A DNA stretch of 64,000 nucleotides, from assembly GCA_020431405.1 (NCBI GenBank), contig JAGQIK010000559.1, positions 23,178-87,177 of the forward strand, given 5' to 3'. Positions 51,879 to 60,421 of the stretch are shown one piece after another. Origin of the DNA: Myxococcales bacterium (lineage in GTDB: Bacteria; Myxococcota_A; Polyangia; GCA-2747355). The position numbers and the translations under genes are program-made. Positions within the stretch are counted from its first letter, which is position 1. Each line of letters starts with the position of its first letter. Below the pieces are notes generated by a model. It was given only the letters and a program-made list of their open reading frames with translations, had not been told where the DNA came from and made no database searches.

Positions 51879-52610
51879 CTACTTCTTACTGAATTTGAAG
51901 GGGTAACGCACCCGCACGCTGCCCTTCTCGCCCTCGGGCATCGGAAACTTGGCCTTGGTGATCGCCGACAGCACGCAGCTCTGCAGGCGCAGGTCGGTCT
52001 CCATCGCGCCGGTGCCCGGGTTTGCCGTGCCCGTGGCGGAGCCCTTGGAGGTCGCGCTGGCGATCTCGCCCTCCTTGATGTGGCCCTGGCCGTCCTTGGC
52101 GACGATCACGAAGCTAGCGACGATGCGCCCCTGCAGCGCCTCGGACTTTTTCAGCCGCGTCTCGTAGCACTTGCGCACGTGCGGGATCACGGCGCGGATC
52201 GCCTGTCTGATCGCCTTGGGCGTGAGCTTGCCCTGCGGCACCTCGTCGTCGCCGCCGCCGCCCTTGCGGATCACGCGGCGAAGCTCGTCCTTGTCGCCCT
52301 CGCGCCGGCGCGCGCTCGGCGCGCTGCCCGTCCCCGTCGTGCCCGTCGTGCCCGCCGTGCCCGCGCCGCTCCGCCGGTCGTCCGCCGCGCCGCCGCTGCC
52401 GGCACCGCCGCTGCGCTCCACGGCCTTGCCGCCCGACGCTGCACCGCCGCCGCCGCCACCGCCGCCGCCCGCGCTGCGCGCGGCCGCGCTCGCTGCCGAT
52501 CCAGCACTGTCCGAGCCCGTGCCGCTGTTGCGCAACAGGATGAACGCCATCACGCCGCCGATGACCAGCAGCGCGGCGAGGATCGCCGTCACGTTGCGAC
52601 CGTGACTCAC
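51879..52610 (-). CDS. AgmX/PglI C-terminal domain (TonB-like) membrane protein
   Basis: A 243-residue protein from GTG 52610, overlapping the previous stop (GTGA). A single membrane helix (ILAALLVIGGVMAFILL) is followed by a long Gly/Ser/Ala-rich linker and a C-terminal domain (about 145-243) with IPHVRKCYETRLKK, FVIVAKDG, LQSCVLSAI and RYPFKF. This is the pattern of the AgmX/PglI C-terminal domain of gliding and envelope proteins in myxobacteria, which resembles TonB. It probably spans the periplasm to contact an outer-membrane partner. Confidence 0.75.
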   Translation of the reverse strand: MSHGRNVTAILAALLVIGGVMAFILLRNSGTGSDSAGSAASAAARSAGGGGGGGGGAASGGKAVERSGGAGSGGAADDRRSGAGTAGTTGTTGTGSAPSARRREGDKDELRRVIRKGGGGDDEVPQGKLTPKAIRQAIRAVIPHVRKCYETRLKKSEALQGRIVASFVIVAKDGQGHIKEGEIASATSKGSATGTANPGTGAMETDLRLQSCVLSAITKAKFPMPEGEKGSVRVRYPFKFSKK

Positions 52611-53521
52611 GGCGCGCGCCCGAGCGCCTGTTTGGCGACCTTGCTGAGCGCCTCCGTCAGCGCGCGCACCGCGTCGTAGCTCGGTGCCGCGCCGACGCCG
52701 AGCTCCGCCTGCGCCTGCACCAGATCGGAGCCGAAGCTCAGCCACGTGCGCGCCGGCAGCTTCGTCTGGCGCTTGCTGTAGAACGGCAGATGGCGGCTAA
52801 AGGGGACCAGCTTGATGCCGCTCTTTCTGGCAAGCTTCGCCGCCTCCGCCGCGACGCGCCGCGCGACGAAGGCCAGGCGCTTTTGCATGCGCGCGTTCTC
52901 GGCGTCGACCTTGGCCACGTTGTAGGTCGCGCGAAACGCGAAGCTGATGCCCTTGATCTGTTTCTTCAGCATCGCCGGGCGGTCGTAGCTCGGCCCCTTG
53001 TCGCTGCTGCCGGGCTCGGCGTCGAGCGCGCGCTGCAGCGCCTTGGTCAGCCGCGCGAGCTGCGCCTTGCTCAGCGCGCGTCGCAGCGCCAGCGAGACGA
53101 CGTAAACGTAGCGGCTGTTCTTCTGCCGCGAAAGGCGCGCCACCTCGACCAGCGCCGGGTAGCTGCCGACCTTGCCCGGGCAGGCCTCCCCTCGCTCGCA
53201 GCTCACCACCGGCAGCGTGACCTTGATCGGCATCAGCGCCCGCGCGCCGCGTCGAAAGCGCCGCACGACCTTCGCCAACCGCGGCAGCACCGCGCGCGCG
53301 ATGCCGACGAACTGCTTGCGCACGCCCTCGTAGTAGCCGCGCGAGCTGCCGCGCGCGAGGATCTTGCGGAAGGTCTGCTTGATCTCGAGCGTCAGCAGCG
53401 TGTCAGCCACCGTCACGCCCACGCTGCCGCTGGCCCGCGCGTCGCGCACGCTGGCCAGCAGCCCCGTCAACACCAGCGCGGCGACCAGCAGCGACGCGAC
53501 CAGCGCGCCGCGGCCTACCAC
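52607..53521 (-). CDS. Exported hypothetical protein
   Basis: A 304-residue protein starting at GTG 53521, which overlaps the SDR stop. The signal (LVASLLVAALVLTGLLASV) is followed by a basic mature protein with two Cys (CERGEACPG). Helical, Lys/Arg-rich segments dominate (FRKILARGSSRGYYEGVRKQ). No known domain. Translational overlap with both the SDR gene and the AgmX-like gene indicates one transcript, perhaps linking it to the envelope function of the latter. Confidence 0.65.
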   Translation of the reverse strand: MVGRGALVASLLVAALVLTGLLASVRDARASGSVGVTVADTLLTLEIKQTFRKILARGSSRGYYEGVRKQFVGIARAVLPRLAKVVRRFRRGARALMPIKVTLPVVSCERGEACPGKVGSYPALVEVARLSRQKNSRYVYVVSLALRRALSKAQLARLTKALQRALDAEPGSSDKGPSYDRPAMLKKQIKGISFAFRATYNVAKVDAENARMQKRLAFVARRVAAEAAKLARKSGIKLVPFSRHLPFYSKRQTKLPARTWLSFGSDLVQAQAELGVGAAPSYDAVRALTEALSKVAKQALGRAP

Positions 53522-54216
53522 GACTCACCGAAGGGGCGCACGTCGAGCTCGAAGGTCCAGGCCGACTTGTTCTGCTGCGTGAGGTGGTAGACCACGTCGG
53601 CGATGTCGTCGGGCGCGAGGAAATGATCGTCTGACTTGTCGGCCATCATCGCGCGCGTGCGCGGCAGATCGATCACGCCGTCGACGATGACCAGCGAGAC
53701 GTGGATACCCGCAGGCCCGAGGTGACGCGCCATCGACTGCGCGAGGTTGCGCTGGCTCGCCTTGGCCGAGGCGAACGCCGCGAAGCGCGCGCCGCCGCGA
53801 AGCGACGCCGTGGCCCCCGTGAACACGATATTGCCCTCGCCGCGCGCTTTCATCGCCGGGATGACCTGCTTGGCGCAGTGCACCGCGCCGAGGGTGTTGA
53901 CGCGCCACGCGTTCTCGAACGCCTGCCCGTCGAGCTCCTCGATGCTGCCGAAGACGCCCGAGCCGGCGTTGTAGAGCAGCACCTCGACATCGCCGAGGTC
54001 GCGCGTGATCGACTTGAAGGTGCTCGCCACCGCCTCGCCGTTGGTGACATCGCAGCCGTAGGCGATCGCCCCGTCGAGCGAGGCGGCCAGCTCTTCGGAG
54101 TACGTCGTGCCGCGCGCGAGCAGCGCCACGGCGTAGCCCTCGTCGTTGAAGCGCCGCGCGAACGCCGCGCCGTTGCCAGGTCCGACTCCCACCACAGCAC
54201 AGACAGGCTTGCTCAT
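53515..54216 (-). CDS. SDR-family oxidoreductase with Phe in place of catalytic Tyr
   Basis: A 233-residue short-chain dehydrogenase. The nucleotide-binding GVGPGNG is at residues 10-16, with CDVTNGE and LLYNAGSG as later family markers. At the active-site position the sequence reads FASAK where YxxxK is expected, so the catalytic Tyr is Phe while Lys is kept. It may be inactive or use a different mechanism. The ATG 54216 overlaps the hydrolase stop region, placing it in the threonine-synthase/hydrolase run. Confidence 0.8.
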   Translation of the reverse strand: MSKPVCAVVGVGPGNGAAFARRFNDEGYAVALLARGTTYSEELAASLDGAIAYGCDVTNGEAVASTFKSITRDLGDVEVLLYNAGSGVFGSIEELDGQAFENAWRVNTLGAVHCAKQVIPAMKARGEGNIVFTGATASLRGGARFAAFASAKASQRNLAQSMARHLGPAGIHVSLVIVDGVIDLPRTRAMMADKSDDHFLAPDDIADVVYHLTQQNKSAWTFELDVRPFGESW

Positions 54217-55028
54217 GTGTTCTCCCTGCGCGCGCTGGCGCGCTCGGCCACGAAGCGGCGCAGCGCCGCGCCATACGCCGCCTCGTTGACCAGTTGGATC
54301 GAGTTGTGGTCGCCGCGATCGAAGATCACCAGCTCGCCGTGCTCGCCGGCCCAGCGCGCGAGCTGCTCGCCCTGCTCGACCTCGACGATCCCGTCATGGC
54401 GCGTGTGCAGGACCAGCACCCGCGCGCCAGCCGCCGTCACCGCCTCGACCTTGGCGCGCTGATCGAAGTCGCGCGCCACGGCGGCGGCGAGCGCTTCGTC
54501 GTCGATGCCGTCGGCCGGCGTGATACGCAGACGCAGCCGCGCGAGCGTGTCGCTGATACCGCTCTCGATGACGAGCCCGAAAAGCCGTCGCGGCGCACGC
54601 TCGGCGAGCAGCGCGCCGACGTCGGTGGCAAAGAGCGACCCCGCCGAGCGTCCCATCGGCAGGATCGGCGCCGAGCTCTCGCGCAGCAGGTGATCGGCCG
54701 CCGCCCTCGCCGCCGCGCGGCAGCCCGAAAACGTCGGTGGACCGGCCGCGGCGCTCGCGCCATAGCCAGGATAGTCGACGAACATCACATCGAGCCCAGC
54801 CTCGCGCGCCCACGCCGGCCAGTGGCCGAGCTGATGCGCGATGCACTCGCCGTTGCCGTGCAGATAGAGCAGCGTTGGCGCGTCGCCGCCGAGCGGGCGC
54901 GACCAATACGCGCCGATGCCGTCGCCGAGCGAGACGGGCGCGGCGTGCAGGGCTCGCGGCAACGCCTCGCCGCCCACCGGAAAGAAGTAGCGCTGCGAGA
55001 TCAGCGGGTGGTCGTAGGGCTCGGTCAT
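54213..55028 (-). CDS. Alpha/beta hydrolase
   Basis: A 271-residue protein from ATG 55028, which overlaps the threonine synthase stop (ATGA). The fold markers are LLYLHGNGE (oxyanion), FVDYPGYGAS, the nucleophile elbow PMGRSAGS, HTRHDGIVEVEQ (Asp) and FDRGDHNSI (His). It is of the prolyl-oligopeptidase/BAAT-like serine hydrolase type. The substrate is unknown. Stop and next start overlap, so it is co-translated with the SDR gene. Confidence 0.8.
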   Translation of the reverse strand: MTEPYDHPLISQRYFFPVGGEALPRALHAAPVSLGDGIGAYWSRPLGGDAPTLLYLHGNGECIAHQLGHWPAWAREAGLDVMFVDYPGYGASAAAGPPTFSGCRAAARAAADHLLRESSAPILPMGRSAGSLFATDVGALLAERAPRRLFGLVIESGISDTLARLRLRITPADGIDDEALAAAVARDFDQRAKVEAVTAAGARVLVLHTRHDGIVEVEQGEQLARWAGEHGELVIFDRGDHNSIQLVNEAAYGAALRRFVAERASARRENT

Positions 55029-56260
55029 GCCCGCGTCGTGGCCGCGCGCGCCAGCGCGATCAGCTGGCTGCCGGTGAGCAGCAGCAGCACGCGGCTGCCC
55101 GCCGCGATCTCGCCGCGCGCGATCAGCGCGTCGAGCGCCGCCAGCGTCGCCGCGCTCTCGTAGCCGGCGCCGACGCCCGCACGCCCGAGCTGCGCCATCG
55201 CGCGCTCGATGTCCGCCTCGCTCACCGCCACCGCGCCGCCGCCGCTCTCGCGCAGCGCGCGCATGATGCCGTGCCCCATGATCGCGCCCGGCACGTCGAG
55301 CCCGTCGGCGATGGTGCCCTGCGACGTCACCGGCTCGACGTGATCGAGCCCGCGCTCCCACGACGCGACCACCGGCGCGCAGCGCTCGGCTTGCACCGCG
55401 TAGAGCCGCGGCGCGCGCGCGCCCTGCGCCAAAAGCCCCGCCTCGCCGAGCTCGGCGAAGGCCTTGTGAATGCCCACCAGCCCCGTGCCACCGCCCGTCG
55501 GATAGACGATCGCGTCGGGCAGTGCGTCGCCCATCTGCGCCGCGATCTCGAGCCCCATCGTCTTTTTGCCCTCGAGCCGCCCCGGCTCGAAGAACGTCGA
55601 CACGTCGACGATCTCGCCGCTCTGCAGCGACTCGGCGATCGCTTCGCGCATGGCGCGCCCGGTGCTCGCGATGTTGGGGCCGCCGAACGCCAGCTCGGCT
55701 CCAAACAGCGCCGCCGAGCGCTGGTAGATCGAGCCCTGATAGCCCTCGGGCATGTGCACGATGCACGGCTCGAGTCCCATGCGCCGCGAGAAGAACGCTG
55801 CCGCCACGCCGGCGTTGCCCTGCGTGGGCAGCGCCAGCCGCCGCGCGCCGCAGACGCGCGCCAGCGCCACGGCCACGGCTAGGCCGCGGTCTTTGAAGCT
55901 GCCGGTAGGGTTCTGGCTCTCGTTTTTGACCCACAGCTCCACGCCGCGCGACTCGCCGAGATCGGGCACCGGCAGACACGGCGTGCCGCCGACATCGGCC
56001 CAGTAGCCGTCGTCGACGTCGACCACCGGCAGCAGCGCCGCGAAGCGCGACATGCCGAGGGCGGCGGCGCCCGCGGGCGAGAGCGCATGCGCCAGCTCGT
56101 CGCGCGCGGCGCCCAGGTCGTAGAGCACCTCCACGGGCGCGCCCGGCGCGTCGCCCCAGGTCGAAAGGCCCACCGGGCGCCGCGCGAGGTCGACGTCGCT
56201 CGGCGCCTCGGCCCCGCTGCGCGAGCACCGCAGCGCACGGATGTAGGGATTGATCTTCAT
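55025..56260 (-). CDS. thrC: Threonine synthase-like PLP enzyme
   Basis: A 411-residue PLP-dependent enzyme. The Schiff-base Lys is in NPTGSFKDRGLAV, with LPTQGNAGVAAAFF and the phosphate-binding YPTGGGTGLVGI in the order found in threonine synthase. The N-terminal RCSRSG fits the long form that lacks the usual zinc motif. It makes threonine from O-phosphohomoserine if the call is right. It heads a five-gene overlapping run with hydrolase, SDR, exported and AgmX-like genes; an unusual company for an amino-acid enzyme, so a paralogue with another substrate is possible. Confidence 0.8.
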   Translation of the reverse strand: MKINPYIRALRCSRSGAEAPSDVDLARRPVGLSTWGDAPGAPVEVLYDLGAARDELAHALSPAGAAALGMSRFAALLPVVDVDDGYWADVGGTPCLPVPDLGESRGVELWVKNESQNPTGSFKDRGLAVAVALARVCGARRLALPTQGNAGVAAAFFSRRMGLEPCIVHMPEGYQGSIYQRSAALFGAELAFGGPNIASTGRAMREAIAESLQSGEIVDVSTFFEPGRLEGKKTMGLEIAAQMGDALPDAIVYPTGGGTGLVGIHKAFAELGEAGLLAQGARAPRLYAVQAERCAPVVASWERGLDHVEPVTSQGTIADGLDVPGAIMGHGIMRALRESGGGAVAVSEADIERAMAQLGRAGVGAGYESAATLAALDALIARGEIAAGSRVLLLLTGSQLIALARAATTRA

Positions 56261-56275
56261 CGGCGTGTCCCTGTC

Positions 56276-57520
56276 TCAGCAGCTCTCGAGCGCACGAATC
56301 GCGGCGAGTCGCTGCTCGCGCGAGCGCTGTGGCTCCATGCGATAGATCAGACAGTGGCCGACCTGGTCACGCAGAAAGTGCTCGAGCGCGAGGCAGCGGC
56401 CGGCCAGATCCCGTCGCGTCGCCCGCGGCAGCGCGCCAAAGGCCCCGCGCAGCAGCACGCCACGCTCGGCGTCGTAGTCCCACATGCCGACGAGCGCACC
56501 TTCGCCGAGCAGCCCGCGCCCGTGCAGGTGCTTGACGGCCTGCAGCGTGGTGCGTCCGCTGCCCCACGACGGCGCCTGGCGGCCCCACGACGCGGGCGCC
56601 ACCAGCGCCGTGACGCCGAGCCGCATGTCGAGGTGGTTGTCGCGAAAGGCGACGAACGCGACACTGGGCGCAGCTGGTGGATCGGCGAGCAGCGGCAGCA
56701 GCGACTCCGGCGCATAGCCGAGCTCGGCGCCGCCTTCGACAGCGACCGGCGCGAGTCCCAGCGTCTGCACCGCCGCCTGGCACTCGCGCAGGCCGAGGCC
56801 CGACCAGGTCGCGAAGCCGCGCACCGTCGCGGGCGCGGCCTGTCGGAAGTAGCGCGAAGCCAGCTCCATCGCGACCTGCGTGGGCTCGGGCGACCACGCC
56901 GCCAGCGGCGAGGACTCGTGCAGCGACCAGATCCAGCGCTCGTTGTCGAGCTCGCCATCAGCGGCGCGCCGGCCGATCACGCCGTCGGCCTCGAGCAAGC
57001 GCAGCGCCACCGGCAGCGTCGACGAGAGCCCGATCTTGCGCCCCACCTCGCCAAGGCTGCGTACGGCGCCCGCGGGCAGCGCGCCGCGCAGGTCGCTGGT
57101 GCTCTTGGGCGCCTCGGCCAGCGCCGCGCGCACCGCGTCGCACAGGGCCTCGACCTCGCTCGTCTCGACCTTGGCCTTGGCCAGCTCGCGCTCGGTGCGC
57201 CGGCGTGCGTCACGCGTGCCGACCAGCAGCGCCAGGCCGAGCTCTTCGCGCGGCACCAGCATCGTGCAGCCGCGCACGCCGGGCGCGATCCAGAGCCTGC
57301 CCTCGCGCAACGGATCCTCGACGTCGGCGCGCTTGAAGTCGCGCACGCGCGACCACAACGAGACGTAGCCGTCGGCGCCGCCGATAGCGTGCAGCCAGCC
57401 GGCGCGCAGCAGCGCCTCGCGCGTGTTGTTGGCCGGCTCGCCGAGCAGCTGCAGGTGCGCCCAAGCCGCGCGCGCGCGGGCCACGTCGATGCTCAGAGCG
57501 GGAGTCGTCGCGAACGCCAT
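56276..57520 (-). CDS. Winged-helix DNA-binding protein (HTH_42/AlkZ-like)
   Basis: A 414-residue protein from ATG 57520 (MAFATTPALSIDVARARAAW). It follows the HTH_42 layout: AWAHLQLLGEP near the start, RDFKRADVEDPLREGRLW, and repeated winged-helix-like units to the end. HTH_42 includes the interstrand-crosslink DNA glycosylase AlkZ/YcaQ, but I cannot identify the catalytic Gln pair by eye. No strong ribosome site. It diverges from the RNA methyltransferase gene with a 43-base gap. Probable role in DNA binding or repair. Confidence 0.7.
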   Translation of the reverse strand: MAFATTPALSIDVARARAAWAHLQLLGEPANNTREALLRAGWLHAIGGADGYVSLWSRVRDFKRADVEDPLREGRLWIAPGVRGCTMLVPREELGLALLVGTRDARRRTERELAKAKVETSEVEALCDAVRAALAEAPKSTSDLRGALPAGAVRSLGEVGRKIGLSSTLPVALRLLEADGVIGRRAADGELDNERWIWSLHESSPLAAWSPEPTQVAMELASRYFRQAAPATVRGFATWSGLGLRECQAAVQTLGLAPVAVEGGAELGYAPESLLPLLADPPAAPSVAFVAFRDNHLDMRLGVTALVAPASWGRQAPSWGSGRTTLQAVKHLHGRGLLGEGALVGMWDYDAERGVLLRGAFGALPRATRRDLAGRCLALEHFLRDQVGHCLIYRMEPQRSREQRLAAIRALESC

Positions 57521-57563
57521 GGCGGGCAACCATAACAGGTGTCCGTGGGTTAAGGTGTCACGG

Positions 57564-58721
57564 GTGAGCACCCGATATCGACTGTTCGCCGGCGTGGCGC
57601 CCGGCCTCGAAACGTTGCTGGCCGACGAGCTCGCCGCCATCGGCGCTGACGTGGGCAAGCCGCGCGACGGCGGCGTCGAGATCGCCGGCGAGCGCGAGCT
57701 GCTCTGGCAGGTGGCGCGCGACAGCCGCCTGGTGGAGACGCTGCGCGTTCGCGTGGGCCAACCCTTCGTCGCCCAGAGCTTCGAGGAGCTCACCGATCGC
57801 GTGGCGCGCCTCGCCCTGGCGGCGTTTCTGCCGCGCGATCCCCCCGAGCTGGTGACGTTGCGCATCGAGTCGCGCAAGTCGCGCCTCTATCACGAGCGCG
57901 CCGTCGCCGAGCGCGTCATCGCGCGCCTGCGCGAGCGCGGCCTCGCAGCCGAGGAGGCCGACGCGCCTGGGCCGAACGCACCGCCGCCGCGCCCCGAGCA
58001 CGCCCCGCCCACGGTGTGGCTGCGCATCGTCTCCGACCGCGTGCAGGTCAGCGTCGACGCCGGCGGCCCAGCGCTCTTCAAGCGCGGGTACCGTCGCTAC
58101 GTCGGCGAGGCGCCGCTGCGCGAGACGCTCGCTGCCGCCTGCCTGCGCGCCGCCGACTACGACGGCTCGCAGCCGCTGTGGGATCCGTTCTGCGGCGCTG
58201 CGACGATCCTGCTCGAGGCGAGCGCCATCGCCAGCGGTCTCGCGCCTGGCGCAGGACGCGTCTTCGCCTTCGAACGTTGGCCAACCCACGACGCGCAGGC
58301 CTACGCCGCGTGGCGCGAGAGCCTGCCGCCGCCGCAAGCCAAGGCGCCGCCACCGCTGCTGGTGGGCAGCGACGTGGACCGCCGCGTGCTCGCCGCCGCG
58401 CGCAAGAACACCGGCGACCTCCCCGGCGGCAGCGCGCCGATCACGCTCGTGGGGCGCGACTTCGCCGCCGCGCTCGACACCGTGCCGCGCGGCGCCGCCG
58501 TCGTGACCAACCCGCCCTACGGCCACCGCCTCTCCGACGCCGGTCTCAAGCAGCTCTTTCAACGCTTCGGCAAGACGCTGCAGCGCCGCACGGACCTCGA
58601 CCCGGTGGTCGTGCTCTCGGGGAATCCCACGTTCGTGCAGGCCAGCGGCCTGCGCTGGCGCCAGGTGGCGCGCACGCGCAACCGTGGGATCGGCGTCTCG
58701 TTGCTGCGACTCGAGCGTTGA
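57564..58721 (+). CDS. THUMP-domain 23S rRNA/tRNA guanine N2-methyltransferase (RlmL/Trm14-like)
   Basis: A 385-residue enzyme from GTG 57564. The N-terminal THUMP-containing part (about 1-155) starts YRLFAGVAPGLETLLADELAAIG. The class I SAM fold follows with ALFKRGYRRYVGEAPLRETLAAA, WDPFCGAATILLEA (motif I) and VVTNPPYGHRL (catalytic NPPY). The order and length match RlmL N-terminal half/Trm14-type enzymes that methylate guanosine N2. It lacks the second methyltransferase domain of enterobacterial RlmKL. Confidence 0.85.
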   Translation: MSTRYRLFAGVAPGLETLLADELAAIGADVGKPRDGGVEIAGERELLWQVARDSRLVETLRVRVGQPFVAQSFEELTDRVARLALAAFLPRDPPELVTLRIESRKSRLYHERAVAERVIARLRERGLAAEEADAPGPNAPPPRPEHAPPTVWLRIVSDRVQVSVDAGGPALFKRGYRRYVGEAPLRETLAAACLRAADYDGSQPLWDPFCGAATILLEASAIASGLAPGAGRVFAFERWPTHDAQAYAAWRESLPPPQAKAPPPLLVGSDVDRRVLAAARKNTGDLPGGSAPITLVGRDFAAALDTVPRGAAVVTNPPYGHRLSDAGLKQLFQRFGKTLQRRTDLDPVVVLSGNPTFVQASGLRWRQVARTRNRGIGVSLLRLER

Positions 58722-58743
58722 GCGAGGCGCTGCGCGCGGCGCG

Positions 58744-59355
58744 CTACTGATCGCAGGCGATGGTGTAGCTGCCGCAGCAGGCCTTGCAGTTGCGCGGGGT
58801 GAGGTTGTAGTTGACCCACTTGTTGTTGCGACAGACCTGAGAGACGGTGGTGCCGCCGAACTCGGTGGTGAACACGCAGCGCCAGGTCTCGGCCGGCACG
58901 CCGTTGCACGGATCGTTGCCGTTGCCGGTAGCGCCCCACTTGCAGCCGCCCTGGTCTGGCGACGGACCGTCGCCGGGCGGACCGTCGCCGGGCGGGCCGT
59001 CGCTGCCGTCCGCCGCAGCGTCGACGGCGTCGGGCGCCTCGCCGTCGCGTGGGCCGTCGACGCTGGCGTCCGCCACGCGACCGTCCGCGTCGCTCGGGAT
59101 GATGCTGTCGGGCACCGCGCCGTCGTCGCTGCAGACGTCGTTTTCGCGCCAAGCGAAGCTGCCGCCTTCGTTGCGGCAGATGTAGCGGATGCCCTGGCAG
59201 ACCGTCGCTTGGCAGACGCTCTGCCCGTCGCAGCAGTGCGTCGACGTCGGACACCCCGGCGCGCGCAGGCAGCCGTCGCCGCCATCACAGCCATCGAACA
59301 GCAGCGCGCCGGCGACGACGAGCAGCGCGGCGGCGAGCGAGAGCGAGCGCATCAC
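58744..59355 (-). CDS. Cys-rich secreted lipoprotein-like protein
   Basis: A 203-residue protein with a lipoprotein-type signal (LAAALLVVAGALLFDGC). Cys-rich segments flank a disordered Asp/Pro/Gly linker (DGPPGDGPPGDGPSPDQGG): CPTSTHCCDGQSVC before, and CRNNKWVNYNLTPRNCKACC after. The linker style is common in myxobacterial surface proteins. Function unknown. Confidence 0.65.
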   Translation of the reverse strand: MMRSLSLAAALLVVAGALLFDGCDGGDGCLRAPGCPTSTHCCDGQSVCQATVCQGIRYICRNEGGSFAWRENDVCSDDGAVPDSIIPSDADGRVADASVDGPRDGEAPDAVDAAADGSDGPPGDGPPGDGPSPDQGGCKWGATGNGNDPCNGVPAETWRCVFTTEFGGTTVSQVCRNNKWVNYNLTPRNCKACCGSYTIACDQ

Positions 59356-59382
59356 GAAGGCGTGACTATCACGATCCGCGCG

Positions 59383-60216
59383 CTACTGCACCACGGGCGC
59401 CACCGTGGTGACGCCCGCGCCCCACCACGGCGCCTGCGACGTACCCGACGGTGTCGCCGCGCCGGTGGTCGTGTCGATGAGCACGAACTGGCGCCCCTCG
59501 GTGAAGCCGTAGACCTTGTTCTTCCAGAAACCGAGACCCCAGATGTCGCTCACACCGGTGTCGCCGATCAGCGTGGCGACGCCCGTGTCGGGGTTGATGT
59601 TGGCGAGCCAGTCGGTGACGCTGCCCGGCCGCGTGACCGTGGCCACGGTGCCGAAGTTGCGCACCGAGACGATGTCGCCGCTGGAGCCGAGCCCGCCGCC
59701 GTAGTTGCCGATGATGACGCTCTGGCCGGTGTCTGGGTTGACGCGGTAGAGCGAGCCGTCCTGCGCCGAGGCGACGAGCACCTCGGCGCTGTCGTTGGCG
59801 GCCGAAGCGACGAACGACAGGCCGTTGAACTGGCGATCGAGCTGGCCGAGCTCGGTGCAGGCGGCTGTCTTGGGGTCGACGCGATAGACGCGGTCGAATG
59901 AGATGCCGATCATCTTGCCTTTGCGGTCGATGGCGATGTCGGTCATCTGGTCGGGGATCAGCGTCGGCCACTTGAAGAGGCCGATGCTGCGCACCTGCAG
60001 CGTGTCGGGGTTGACCTCGAACAGCTCCGAGGCGCTATGCGCGTAGACGACCTCGGTGCCGATCGGCCCCGGCGTGACCGAGCCGTCGCCAGGCACGAAT
60101 TGGTCGGAGGGATTCGAGGTGCCGTCGCCGCCGACGCGGCCATCGTTATTGACGAAGCCGGTGCCGGCGCAGGCGGGAAGCGCGGCGAGCAAAAGCGAGG
60201 CGATAAGCGTGCGCAT
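59383..60216 (-). CDS. Beta-propeller-like lipoprotein
   Basis: A 277-residue protein with a lipoprotein signal (LIASLLLAALPAC). After a Gly/Asp linker, repeated blades are visible: LFEVNPDTLQVRSIG, VYRVDPKTAACTELG, LYRVNPDTGQSVIIG, LANINPDTGVATLIG and VLIDTTTGAATPSG. Each has the xxVNPDTG core, so a six-blade or smaller propeller is likely. It probably binds a ligand or protein at the outer membrane. It follows a lipoprotein gene on the same strand after a short gap. Confidence 0.75.
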   Translation of the reverse strand: MRTLIASLLLAALPACAGTGFVNNDGRVGGDGTSNPSDQFVPGDGSVTPGPIGTEVVYAHSASELFEVNPDTLQVRSIGLFKWPTLIPDQMTDIAIDRKGKMIGISFDRVYRVDPKTAACTELGQLDRQFNGLSFVASAANDSAEVLVASAQDGSLYRVNPDTGQSVIIGNYGGGLGSSGDIVSVRNFGTVATVTRPGSVTDWLANINPDTGVATLIGDTGVSDIWGLGFWKNKVYGFTEGRQFVLIDTTTGAATPSGTSQAPWWGAGVTTVAPVVQ

Positions 60217-60421
60217 GCCTAGGTTGTAGCACCCTGAAGTAGATCAGGGCTGTGCGAGCCGCCCGCGATGCTTCGAATGACGTGCACCCGCGAGCGCGCC
60301 GCCGATCGCCCATACCCCTGAAATCACTCCGCTTCGCAAATGGCATCCCCATTGCTCTGTCATCGGGCAGCAAAGGGGACACGCCGATGTCAGCTCGACT
60401 CTCTCCAGGATGCGCGTTCAG

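Noticed and set aside
55029..56228. Extension of the hydrolase frame over the threonine synthase gene
   Set aside because: The part before ATG 55028 is a shadow of the threonine synthase frame; the ATGA overlap fixes the hydrolase start.
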